Source of the DNA: Arcuatula senhousia
Taxonomy: Eukaryota > Mollusca > Bivalvia > Mytilida > Mytilidae
Direction: 5' to 3'
DNA length: 64,000 bases
NCBI GenBank assembly: GCA_963971305.1
Contig: OZ020303.1
Coordinates: forward strand, 63,922,867 to 63,986,866
Positions 1 to 9,015 of this stretch are shown here, piece after piece. The number at the start of each line of letters is the position of its first letter. The stretch's first letter is position 1. The notes under the pieces are model-generated. The model made no database searches. It was not told where the DNA came from and saw only the letters and a program-made list of their open reading frames with translations. The position numbers were made by a program, and so were the translations under genes.

Positions 1-1020
1 TTTTTGAATTATTAGCAAAAAAAAAATGCAATTTACCCCTATGTTCTATTTTTATTCATGGCGGCCATGTTTTACAACCAATTAAAAGTCCCCAACTGAA
101 ATAAGTTCTATACACCTAATGCTAATACATAATCATACCAAGTCTGGTTTCAATTGGATTTATGGTGTCAGAGGAGTTAAAGAGGAAATGTTGTTAAAAT
201 TGTCTATTTTGTCATTTTAAGGGGAAGAACCCCTTAGGCCTAAAAGGAAAGGTCCTACGTTGATCACTTTCATATTTTTGTAGATCTTGATGTGCTTAAA
301 AATATGAAATCTATTTTTCACAAATATCTGATATAGTTTTTAAGATACTGAGCTTAATAGGTGCAAAATTTGCAAAAATTCCACAAAAGGGCAAGAATTT
401 CTACACGGGCTGTTGGATTTTCTTCAAGATTTCAGGGCTTGTAGATCTTGAGGTGTTGATCACTTTTGTTCTCAATAAAAAAATATCTGTCACCGTTTTT
501 GAGTCATTTGCAAAAAAACTGTAATTTTCCCCTATGTTCTATTTTCAGCCATTGCCACCATGTTTTTAAATGAAACATAAATCCCTACATCAGTTCTATA
601 CACCTTATGCTAATAAATATCCATACCAAGTTTGGTTTGAATTTGACTTAAAGTGTCAGAGGAGTTAACGTTTTAATGTAATGAGGAAATGCTTTGAAAA
701 TGCTTAACTTTGATGTTCTAAATGGAATAACTCCTACAACGTTGACCCTATTACATATTTTATAGATCTTGATGTGCTAAACAACATGCAATTTAAATTC
801 TCAAATATCTTGTTTAATTTGTAAGATATTGAGCTAAACAGGCGCAAAATTTGCAAAAAAAAATCCACAAGAAGGGCAATAACTCCTACATGAGTTATTG
901 GATTTTCTTCAAATTTCAGGTAGGTAGATCTTGAGGTGCTGATCACTTCTACTCTGGGATATCTATCCGTAATATAATTAGAAAATGTGGGATTGTTAAG
1001 TAAAAAGAAATTGTCTATTA
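1..1020 (-). repeat. Two ~500-bp direct repeats related to HINE element A
   Basis: Two diverged direct repeats, about 30-480 and 530-960. Each carries a 'gttctatttt…gccatgtttt' block, an 'ataccaagt…ggttt' block, a 'gtgtcagaggagtta' block and a 'tagatcttgatgtgct' block. The same blocks occur in reverse orientation just inside the 5' end of the element at 57543, so this looks like minus-oriented internal sequence of that family. No terminal structure is visible before the window edge. No coding potential is seen; the short frames here are not conserved between the two copies. Confidence 0.6.
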
Positions 1021-2171
1021 TTGAAAGTTTCAATGAGATGTTGTTTGTTGGGGTCTTTTTTGAAGTTTTGCCATAGATTGGGTTTCATAACAATATAAGA
1101 AAGGTCAGCAATAAGTGGAGCACAATAAGTTCCCTATATTGTTCGGCTCAGCATCATCGCCGTCACTGAGCATGATATGAAGAGGCTTCCAGAGCCTGAA
1201 TAGCTCATCTGGTCTTGATGTCAACCCTATGAAGATTTTTGTAGAGCTAAATGTTTCAGCAAGAAAAAGTTTTTTTTCTATCTGCAATAGTTTTCATTCT
1301 ATAAGCAAAAAACACTATTTTTCACCTTTAAAAGGCCATAACCCCTTTAAGGAATCACCTGCCAACTTTCACCCTATGAAGACTTTTGAAGAGTTAAATC
1401 AACTGAATGTTTTAGCAAGCAAAAGCTTTTCTCTTCCAGCAATAGTTTTCATTCTGTAGGCCACAAATATGCAAAATGTTATTTTAAGGGCCGTTACCCC
1501 TATAAGGGGTCATCTGATGAGACTTTTTAAGAGCTTAATGAACTGAACATTTAAGCAAGCAGTCGCCTTTCTTTATCTGCTATAGTTTTCATTCTACAAG
1601 TCAAAAACATGAAAACACGTTAATTAAGGGGCTGGAATCCCTATAAGGGGTCATCAGACAACTTCGACCCTATGAATGCTTTTGTAGAGCTAAATCAGCT
1701 GAACATTTACGCAAGCCACAGTTTTTGTCTCGCCTGCGACGAATGTCGCAAAAGGCGAGACTTAGGTATGGTGATTCCGGCGGCGACGGCGACGGCGGCG
1801 GCGGCGGCGTCCACAATTGGTTAAAGTTTTTGCTTAAGTCTGTTTTGTGTGAACTAGTTATGTTACACCATTGATATATGGTATGCAGTTGCATCAGCAT
1901 CAGTACAGATCAGTTTAAAAAGGATTTCACCTGTATGCTCCTGCAGTCACGGTCTACTGACTTTGAAATTTTACACTGATTTGGCCGAGGTTAACCTTTT
2001 TTCTTAAGTCTGTTTAACATGAAGCAGTTATGTTACACCATTGATATTTGGTATGCAGTTGCATCAGCATCAGTACAGATCAGTTTTAAAAGGATACCGC
2101 CCGTATGCTCCTGCAGTCACGGTCTACTGACTTTGAAATTTTACACTGATTTGGCCGAGGTTAACCTTTTT

Positions 2172-3337
2172 AGCTCACCTGGACCGAAGGTCCATGTGAG
2201 CTATTGCCATCACTTGGCGTCCGTCGTCGTCGTCGTCCGTCGTCGTCGTCGTCCGTCGTCGTCGTTAACTTTTCTTTGAAAATCTTCTCCTCCGAAACAA
2301 CTGAAGGGATTGCTTTGAAACTTTGCACACTTCATCTATGGGATGTCCTCTACCAAGATTGCACAATTGGTGGCCGCCATCCAAACAACATGGCCGCTGT
2401 TACTAAAAATAGACCAGGGGGGTCAGACTACTGTTTTTGGCTTGTAAATCAAAAAGTATAAGAGATAGATGAAATCTGATGTCACGCTACTGCATCAGCA
2501 TCAAAAGCTCTACAAAAGTCTCCATTGAGTCCAAGTTGTCAGATGACCCCTTATAGGAGTTACTGCCCCTTAAAGGTGAAAATTAGCATTTTTTCATGTT
2601 TTTGGATTATAGAATGAAAACTATTACAGATAGAGAAAAGTTGTTGCTTGCTTAAATGTTCAGCTCATTTAGCTCTACAAAAGTCTCCATAGGGTCGAAG
2701 TTGTCAGATGTCCCCTTATAGGGGTTACGGCCCCTAAAATAACGTTTTTTCATGTTTTTGGCCTATGGAATGAAAACTGTAGCAGATAGAGAGAAGCTGT
2801 TGCTTGCTTAAATGTTAGGCTTATTTAGCTCTACAAAAGTCTCCATAGGGTCGAAGTTGTCAGATGTCCCCTTATAGGGGTTATGGCCCCTAAAATAATG
2901 TTCTTTCATGTTTTTGGCCTATAGCAGATGGAGAGAAGCTGTTGCTTGCTTAAATGTTCAGTTCATTTAGCTCTACAAAAGTTTTCATAGGATCAAAGTT
3001 GTCAGATGACCCCTTAAAGGGGTTATGGCTCAAAATAACGTTCTTTCATGTTTTTGGCCTATAGAATGAAAACTACAGCAGATAGAGAGAAGCTGTTGCT
3101 TGCTTAAATGTTCAGTTCATTTAGCTCTACAAAAGTTTTCATACGGTCAAAGTTGTCAGATGACCCCTTAAAATAACGTTTTTTCATGATTTGGGCCTAC
3201 GGCTACAGAATGAAAACTATAGTAGATAGTGATAAGCTGTTACTTGCTTAAATGTTCAGCTCATTTAGCTTTAGAAAAGTCTTTATAGGGTCGACATCAA
3301 GACCAGGTGAGCGATTCAGGCTCCTGGGAGCCTCTTG
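2172..3337 (+). mobile_element. HINE/pearl-like element A, inner copy nested in B
   Basis: Starts with the hairpin GCTCACCTGGACC…GGTCC…GTGAGC and a (GTC)n microsatellite at 2219-2265. It then carries the family's 5' module (to about 2480) and core repeats of about 155 bp in the orientation opposite to the outer copy. It ends with CCAGGTGAGC, then GGCTCCTGGGAGCC and CTCTTG. It lies in the T-tract at the boundary of two element-B repeat units (5 T before, 3 T after), so it inserted after B. No protein is encoded. Confidence 0.78.
2480..3295 (-). repeat. ~155-bp minisatellite core of inner element A
   Basis: Repeated blocks of 'ttgttgcttgcttaaatg', 'agctctacaaaagt' and 'aggggttacggcccct' recur about every 130-170 bp. 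They are the reverse complement of the arrays at 1229-1720 and 3838-4720. Each unit contains the near-palindrome around 'cccctataagggg', so single strands could fold. Confidence 0.75.
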
Positions 3338-3837
3338 TTTCTTAAGTCTGTTTAATATGAAGCAGTTATGGTACATCATTGATATTTGGTATGCAGTTGC
3401 ACTGGCATCAGTACAGATCAATTTCAAAAGTATTTTATCTGTATGATCCTGCAGTCACGGTCTACTGACTTTGAAATTTTACACTGATTTGGCCGAGGTT
3501 AACCTTTTTTCTTAAGTCTGTTTAACATGAAGCAGTTATGGTACATCATTGATATTTGGTATGCAGTTGCATTGGCATCAGTACAGATCAATTTCAAAAG
3601 TATTTTATCTGTATGATCCTGCAGTCACGGTCTACTGACTTTTAGATTTTACACTTTTTAACTTTTTACTTATGTCACAAGTGTTTTTTATAAAGCAGTT
3701 ATGGTTCACCATTTATATTTGGTATGCAGCTGCTTAAGCATTAGTTAAGATCAGTTTAAGGAGGATTTTTACTTCATTTTATACTGTGTCCAGTTGCGAC
3801 AGGCGAGACATGTCTCTGTGTTAACAGTTTATTCTCT

Positions 3838-4720
3838 GACTACCGACAATAGTTTTCATTCTGTAAGCCAAAAACACTATTTTTCTTCTTAAGGGCTGTA
3901 ACCCCTTTAAGGGGTCATCTGACAACATGGACCCTGTGAAGACTTTTGTAGAGCTAAATCAGCTGAACATTTACGCAAGCAACAGTTTTCTCTATCTACA
4001 ATAATTTTCATTCTATAGGCCAAAAACACTATTTTTTGCCTTTATGGGGCTGTAACCCCTATAAGGAATCATCTGACAACTTCAACCCTATGAAGACTTT
4101 TGTAGAGCTTAATGAGCTTAACATTTAAACAAGCAACAGCTTTTCTCTATCTGCAATACTTTTCATTCTATACGCCAAAAACACTATATTCGCCTTTAAG
4201 GGGCTGTAACCCCTATAAGGGGTCATCTGACAACTTCAACCCTATGAAGACTTTTGTAGAGCTAAATGAGCTGAACATTTAAGCAAGCAACAGCTTTTCT
4301 CTATCTGCAATACTTTTCATTCTATACGCCAAAAACACTATATTTGCCTTTAAGGGACTATAACCCCTATAAGGGGTCATCTGACAACTTCAACCTTATG
4401 AAGACTTTTGTAGAGCTTAATGAGCTGAACATTTAAGCAAGCAACAGCTTTTCTCTATCTGCAATACTTTTCATTTTATATAGCCAAAAACACTATTTTC
4501 GCCTTTAAGGGGCTGTAACCCCTATAAGGGGTCATCTGACAACTTCAACCCTATGAAGACTTTTGTAGAGCTAAATGAGCTGAACATTTAAGCAAGCAAC
4601 AGCTTTTCTCTATCTGCAATACTTTTCATTTTATATAGGCCAAAAACACTATTTTCGCCTTTAAGGGGCTGTAACCCCTATAAGGGGTCATCTGACAACT
4701 TCGACCAAATGGAGACTTTT
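3838..4720 (+). repeat. ~155-bp minisatellite core of outer element A
   Basis: About six units, marked by 'gaagacttttgtagagct' at about 3938, 4091, 4247, 4399 and 4555, a spacing of 152-156 bp. Similarity between adjacent units is high, suggesting local amplification. The unit length resembles the ~160-bp core repeats known from bivalve pearl elements. Non-coding. Confidence 0.78.
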
Positions 4721-4997
4721 GTAGAACTTTTGATCCCGGAGCAGTAGGGTGGCTTCATATTCCATCTATCTCTTATACGTTTTTAGTTACAAGCCAAAAA
4801 CAGTAGTCTGACCCCCTGGTCTATTTTTAGCCACGGCGGCCATGTTTTTTGACAAATCAAAAATCAAAACACAATTTTTGTGCAGGACACCCTAAGGATC
4901 AATCATACCAAGTTTTATTCAATTCTGTTCAGTAGTTTCAGAGGAGACGATTTTTTGCCCAGTGATGGCAATAGCTCGCACCTTGTCCAGGTGAGCT

Positions 4998-5433
4998 AAA
5001 AATTAACATTCCAACCAGCCCAAGGAATGTACGCGGTATTTTAAGCTTCGCTTAAGAGTATTCTTTACGCCATTAGGCACATGTGAGACCAAGGTGCGGT
5101 ACGCGGTTCACGGCGTTCTTTCAAATTTTAGGCTTTGGAAACGCGTCAGTGTCCAGAATGTTAAAGAAACGTTTCAAGTATTCGGTATTTCAATCTATTT
5201 TTATTCGGTATTCCAGGGGGGTAGGGATTACAGCCCCACAGGGGATGTACCTACTGAACGGTGACGCATAACCAGACTTTCTGTGCAGAAGTGAACTACT
5301 TTGAACTTTAAGGATGTAAACTTCGTACCTCAAAAACAACCTGAGTTCAAGAAATGACATTAATTGTTCATTGTTTATGTCTCCTTCGTGCACTTAGCAA
5401 ACAGGACAACAACTAAAATGCAAGAACACTGAT
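4998..5433. other. Intergenic, no supported feature
   Basis: Unique-looking sequence between element A and the next HINE-like 5' end. The small open frames on both strands overlap each other and show no domain or splice context. Confidence 0.5.
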
Positions 5434-5515
5434 TTTTATACGACCGCAAATTTTTGCGATCGTATTATGTTAAGCGATGTCGTTGTCGTCGTCGTTGTCG
5501 TCTGTAGACACATTT
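5434..5515 (+). mobile_element. 5' end of a fourth HINE-like family
   Basis: A hairpin-forming start (tacgaccgcaaa … tttgcgatcgta) is followed within 20 bp by a GTC/GTT trinucleotide run (5477-5507). This is the same order of parts as elements A, B and C but with unrelated sequence. I cannot find its 3' end. The AT-rich stretch to about 6100 shows no gene. Confidence 0.5.
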
Positions 5516-6110
5516 GTTTCCGTGCGAAAACTTTAGTTGTAGTGAACCAATTGTTATAAAAAAAAAATCTAACACAATTTATAAATAAGGCATCTTCGCT
5601 GCTTTCTATTTTTTTCTTACACATGTAAATATATTTCATATAAATTCAACCATAATTACCAGCCTGAGGCCATCTTTTGTTCACAAATTTTAAAGATTTT
5701 ATAATAAAATAAAACCAATTGATTTATATGTACGAGGGCTCGATTCCTTCCCTGGATATTATATTATTTTTAGCTTGTGCAAAGAAGTGCAAACTGTGCA
5801 GTGGCCCTGCAAAGAAATCAGTTGGTCTTGAAATTCTAGCTTTATTTGTTTTTCAACATTAAAACAAAATACATTTAAATGTAATCTTGCAGGAAACTAA
5901 AATGTCTTTTAATTTGGAAAACTTGTATCTTATATTTGCTATTTTTGTATTGGAATTCTTATTAATTTGATAAAAAGGCGATTTTCATTTATAGTCTTTG
6001 TAAAATTTGTATTTTAAATGAGGAAATCATGAGGGGCTGGGACTTAATCTATGTTGATCATATTATATCTTATGAATCGACTTTGATTTGACTTTTATCT
6101 TTGACACTTA

Positions 6111-6788
6111 CGTCTGAAGATATTCACACCACACTTAGTCTGCCTTTTTGTTGACCCACTCTCTGTTTCGGAAATGACCTTCTCCTTTTCATCATCATTA
6201 ACAGTGGCAAATCTTGGAGGCATGAGTGTAATAAATGGTTGAGGAGTAGACGATTGTGTAGATCTAAATAATGGCTGGGTAGGTAGATCGTATACTGTCG
6301 CTGTTGTTGGCTGATTTTGCGTGGCAGATCTGCTAGACTTGGTCTGAGTTGGTCAAAGCAGTCTGATATTGCATGGCAGAACTGTTGCTTGTTTGTTGTG
6401 TTGGTTGTTTATATGCAGATATTGATGGTTGTTGATTTTGTGTTATTGGTGTTTGTTGTGTTTGTTGGTCAAAGATTGACATAGGAGTGTTTTTTTCTAA
6501 ATTGCCGTTTAGTTGTAGGTTGTGTCGCGTACACTTATTCCACATCTCATTATTTTCTATAGGAGGACTGTAATCTCTTTCTCCGTCCGACATGTCAGAA
6601 GCACCTGACTTGCCTATATGCCTTCTACATTTGTAATCAGGTCGTCGTCCGTCGCTGGAATTAGTGTTAATATTTGAAACCCCGTCATCCGTTATACCAC
6701 CAATGGGACCGCTGCCAACATCCAAGTCCAATAAGTGGACCAGGCAAATCCAAACAAAATCGTCGTCTGTATCGTTGTATTCGACCAT
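6111..6788 (-). pseudogene. Q-rich first exon, QRICH1/Crypton-like, frame broken
   Basis: From ATG at 6788 a 151-codon frame runs to a stop at 6333: an acidic start (MVEYNDTDDDF), a Ser/Asp/Gly-rich middle and a Gln/Thr-rich end. Shifting one base near 6340 opens a second frame (QTKSSRSATQNQP … ESGSTKRQTKCGVNIFRR) that ends at a consensus splice donor (AGAC|GTAAGT, about 6111). The last segment resembles the start of the recombinase-like region of QRICH1/ZMYM/KCTD1-type proteins (Crypton-derived). That reading is from motif memory and is weak. The frame break lies in an imprecise duplication (CAG-TCTGCCA-GCAA), so it may be a mutation or an assembly slip. No downstream exon was recognised. 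Confidence 0.4.
6520..6560 (+). repeat. Repeat D fragment (within the Q-rich exon)
   Basis: The block 'gtacacttattccacatctc' with its flanks also occurs at 8468 and, slightly diverged, at 38131. Read on the minus strand all three encode a peptide like NEMWNKC(T/S). See the larger copies. Confidence 0.6.
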
Positions 6789-7154
6789 CTTAGTTTTGTT
6801 TATCTATTTACAACTAACGCATAATACTATGAATATGCAATGCGGTCGATTAACAAAAGTGATGTCAATCCTGAATTTGATGCCATGATTTTTTTCTTAT
6901 AAAACAATCAGAAATAAGATATAAAAAAACTGCATTAGAATTAAATGTTTTCATTTTAAAACACAAAACACTGTTGTATACAATTTATTTTACATAGTTA
7001 CTAAGTTTGATTTTATTTCAAAGCCATTGGCAAAAATCATCATCCCATTAATAACGCCACTATAAAATGAAAATTCCACATTTGAGTCCTTCCATGAGTT
7101 CATCAGACTAATGGACTTATAGTCCATCCCATTTTTGTTCCAAGGGTCCATCTC

Positions 7155-7421
7155 ATGACTCCATCCCACCATCCCATCTCGCGTTTTCTAGTATGCCTTT
7201 TAACAATACTTAACATGCCCGTATCGACCGCTTTGTCTGAACGAATATTCAGTTCCAAGCGTAGAATCAAAATTAGGCTGCTGTCAACTATGACAACTGG
7301 CCTACTTTCGAGCATTTGTGTACTTAACATTCACAGAGAAACAGAATCAAATATTGCGGCTGTAGTAGACGAATTTGCAGCAGCAGGGAGGAGAAGAATA
7401 GCTTTTGTTTTCGACGAATAG
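7155..7421 (+). pseudogene. hAT transposase C-terminal dimerisation domain remnant
   Basis: An 88-codon frame contains LTILNMPVSTALSERIFSS, followed by KRRIKIRLLSTMTTGLLSSICVLNIHRE. This is the pattern of the hAT-family C-terminal dimerisation region (P-V-S-x-x-x-S-E-R-x-F-S … R-S-x-M … L-x-x-L-x-x-L-x-I-H-R). It ends with a natural-looking stop after an acidic tail. No DDE catalytic core, BED finger or terminal inverted repeats are seen upstream; the preceding 150 bp is out of frame or unrelated. It is therefore a 3' fragment of a dead DNA transposon, or the last exon of a domesticated gene. Confidence 0.7.
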
Positions 7422-7439
7422 ACTATTCTTTCTAATTAT

Positions 7440-8359
7440 AAATATAAATAGACGTCCCAAACAGGAAGTAGAGGTCTGAAAGGTTTGACAGTCGCTCAGT
7501 ACGTACATTGTGTCATATTAATCCATCCTACCAAGTTCGAATCATTCTCTGGTACGGTTTATGAGAAAAGATTGGCGGAAATGTTCACGTGAATTTTAAC
7601 AAAAAGTCTGCCAAGTCTGAAAAATCGCTAAAGACGTACCGTTTGTCATTCCAACGAAGTATCAAATCGTTTTCGTGTACGGTTTTGAGAAATGCTAACT
7701 ACGGACGTGCAGACGGGCAGGCATGAACATAACTTAATGCCCTCGCACAACTTAACTGAACCTAGAAGTTAACTGAATTTCCCAGGGGGAGGGGTGTACA
7801 GTCTCATAAAAACTGATTCGGAGGTGTTGCTGGGGTTTTAGACACCATACTAATTCATACATGTATATACCTGATATACTGAAATTTTATACCCATTGAT
7901 AATTCCCATTCAAATACTTTTATTTTAGAAAATTACAAAATACAGATATTTTATTAGCTAGGTATGCTTCCAAAATTCACAGAGATTTACACCAGTACTC
8001 ATTCTGTGCAAGTGGTCCTTTTCTAATACTTTTACCCAAATATATACTTGACTAAAAACATACACCCAATCGTATATTTTATTAGGACTGAAAAATTTGA
8101 CATATTCCAGTGTACGTCTTTAAATACCAGCATATATAAAGATAGCAACACCCCTTCCCTGCCACAGGACTGAATTCCATAAAATTTGAATGTGAACACG
8201 TGTTTTTGAAAGAAAAGTAGTTCTTGCATGTTGCAGCACAAATGTCACTTTTTTGATAAGCCTAATCGATAATCGAGTGAAAGGCGAAAGGACCTCTGAT
8301 TATAAGGTTAGAAAACTATATGGTCTGTAGTTGTTTTTAAATAGATTAATTTCAATCCA
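7440..8359. other. Intergenic, nothing supported
   Basis: AT-rich, with scattered short open frames on both strands that lack domains, splice context or repeats shared elsewhere in the window. Confidence 0.45.
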
Positions 8360-8505
8360 GGCCGGACCATTGCAAAAGGGCGAGCAGCGATTGCTGGTCC
8401 CATTGAAGGCTGCTTGCTGTTTTCCGTTGTGGACTTTTGAAATTATCATTAATGCTGAAGATTATGTCGCGTACACTTATTCCACATCTCATTATCTTCT
8501 GTTTG
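8360..8505. repeat. Repeat D copy
   Basis: Shares two blocks with 38040-38165: a GC-richer imperfect hairpin (gcagcg … attgaaggctgc) and, about 70 bp later, 'gtacacttattccacatctc'. The second block alone is also at 6527. Function unknown; a mobile or captured exon fragment is possible. Confidence 0.6.
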
Positions 8506-9010
8506 ATTCAAAATGTTTAAGGACTGATTTATATGGACAAATTAACAAATCAGCAAAAATGGTTCACAGCAAGTGCCCAATGAATAAGATTGTCTAATGA
8601 AAATCTCGCCTATTATGTTAATAAAGATGAACTTTATTTGAAATACACCAAAGCAAACAAAGTAGGATTCTCCAACCTCAACCACTAGAAAAAAACGTCA
8701 ATAAAAACATAATCAAAAAATGGAAAAGAAAGTCTAGAATGATTAAACTGACGAACTGAAAAATATTACAATGCCTTATACAAGGAATTCAAACAAAAAA
8801 TGTTTAATAGAAGGTGTCGGTTTTTTTTTATCTGCATGTCAATTACATTGTAACCTTTTACTGGTTTTATTTTGCGTTGAAATAAGTTGTTTTAAAGGAA
8901 ATTGTATGCTTTGGTGATTTCTGTTTGTTTTTAATTCCGTTTAAACGCTTTAAACAATTGAGTGCGAGCTTTTTTTCCTAGGCTTAATAGTAAAAAACAA
9001 TTTGACAAGA
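8506..9010. other. Intergenic, downstream flank of the TIR gene
   Basis: No gene recognised. A possible AATAAA signal for the minus-strand TIR gene overlaps its stop codon (9015-9020). Confidence 0.4.
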
Positions 9011-9015
9011 CATGT

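Larger units (their letters stand above)
1834..3665 (+). repeat. ~170-bp tandem repeats forming the core of element B
   Basis: Copies start at 1834, 2005, 3341 and 3511 with 'cttaagtctgttt', and a degenerate copy starts near 3667. Spacing is 171 and 170 bp once the inserted element at 2172-3337 is removed. Each unit contains 'gatatttggtatgcagttgca' and 'tgcagtcacggtctactgac' type blocks and ends with a T-rich stretch, the site used by the nested insertion. Confidence 0.75.
1727..3827 (+). mobile_element. HINE-like element B, split by a second element A
   Basis: The 5' end is a hairpin (GTCTCGCCTGCGAC … GTCGC…GGCGAGAC) followed by a GGC/GAC-rich microsatellite (about 1779-1810). Near the right end the inverted motif CAGGCGAGAC (3800-3809) overlaps a perfect 12-bp palindrome GAGACATGTCTC, then tgtgttaacag. 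The interior is a tandem repeat of about 170 bp. The element sits in a T-tract of the surrounding element A core and is itself interrupted at 2172-3337. Non-coding; exact ends are uncertain by a few bases because both flanks are T-rich. Confidence 0.7.
1180..4997 (-). mobile_element. HINE/pearl-like element A, outer copy, split by element B
   Basis: On the minus strand the 5' end is at 4997 (AGCTCACCTGG) and the 3' end at about 1180, where an offset inverted-repeat copy is followed by a GGCTCTGGAAGCC hairpin and CTCTTC. The core is a tandem repeat of about 155 bp. The body is interrupted by element B at 1727-3827, which explains why core repeats lie on both sides (1229-1720 and 3838-4720). 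The asymmetric inverted repeats, 3' hairpin and tandem core match bivalve pearl elements and Helentron-associated elements (established families). The family assignment is an inference from structure; no transposase is present. Confidence 0.75.

Noticed and set aside
2019..2461. Open frames with Arg/Val/Ser runs
   Set aside because: Produced by the (GTC)n microsatellite of element A.
3838..4720. Regular ~155-bp repeats considered as a CRISPR-like array
   Set aside because: Whole units repeat with no distinct spacers; eukaryotic context and element boundaries show a minisatellite core.
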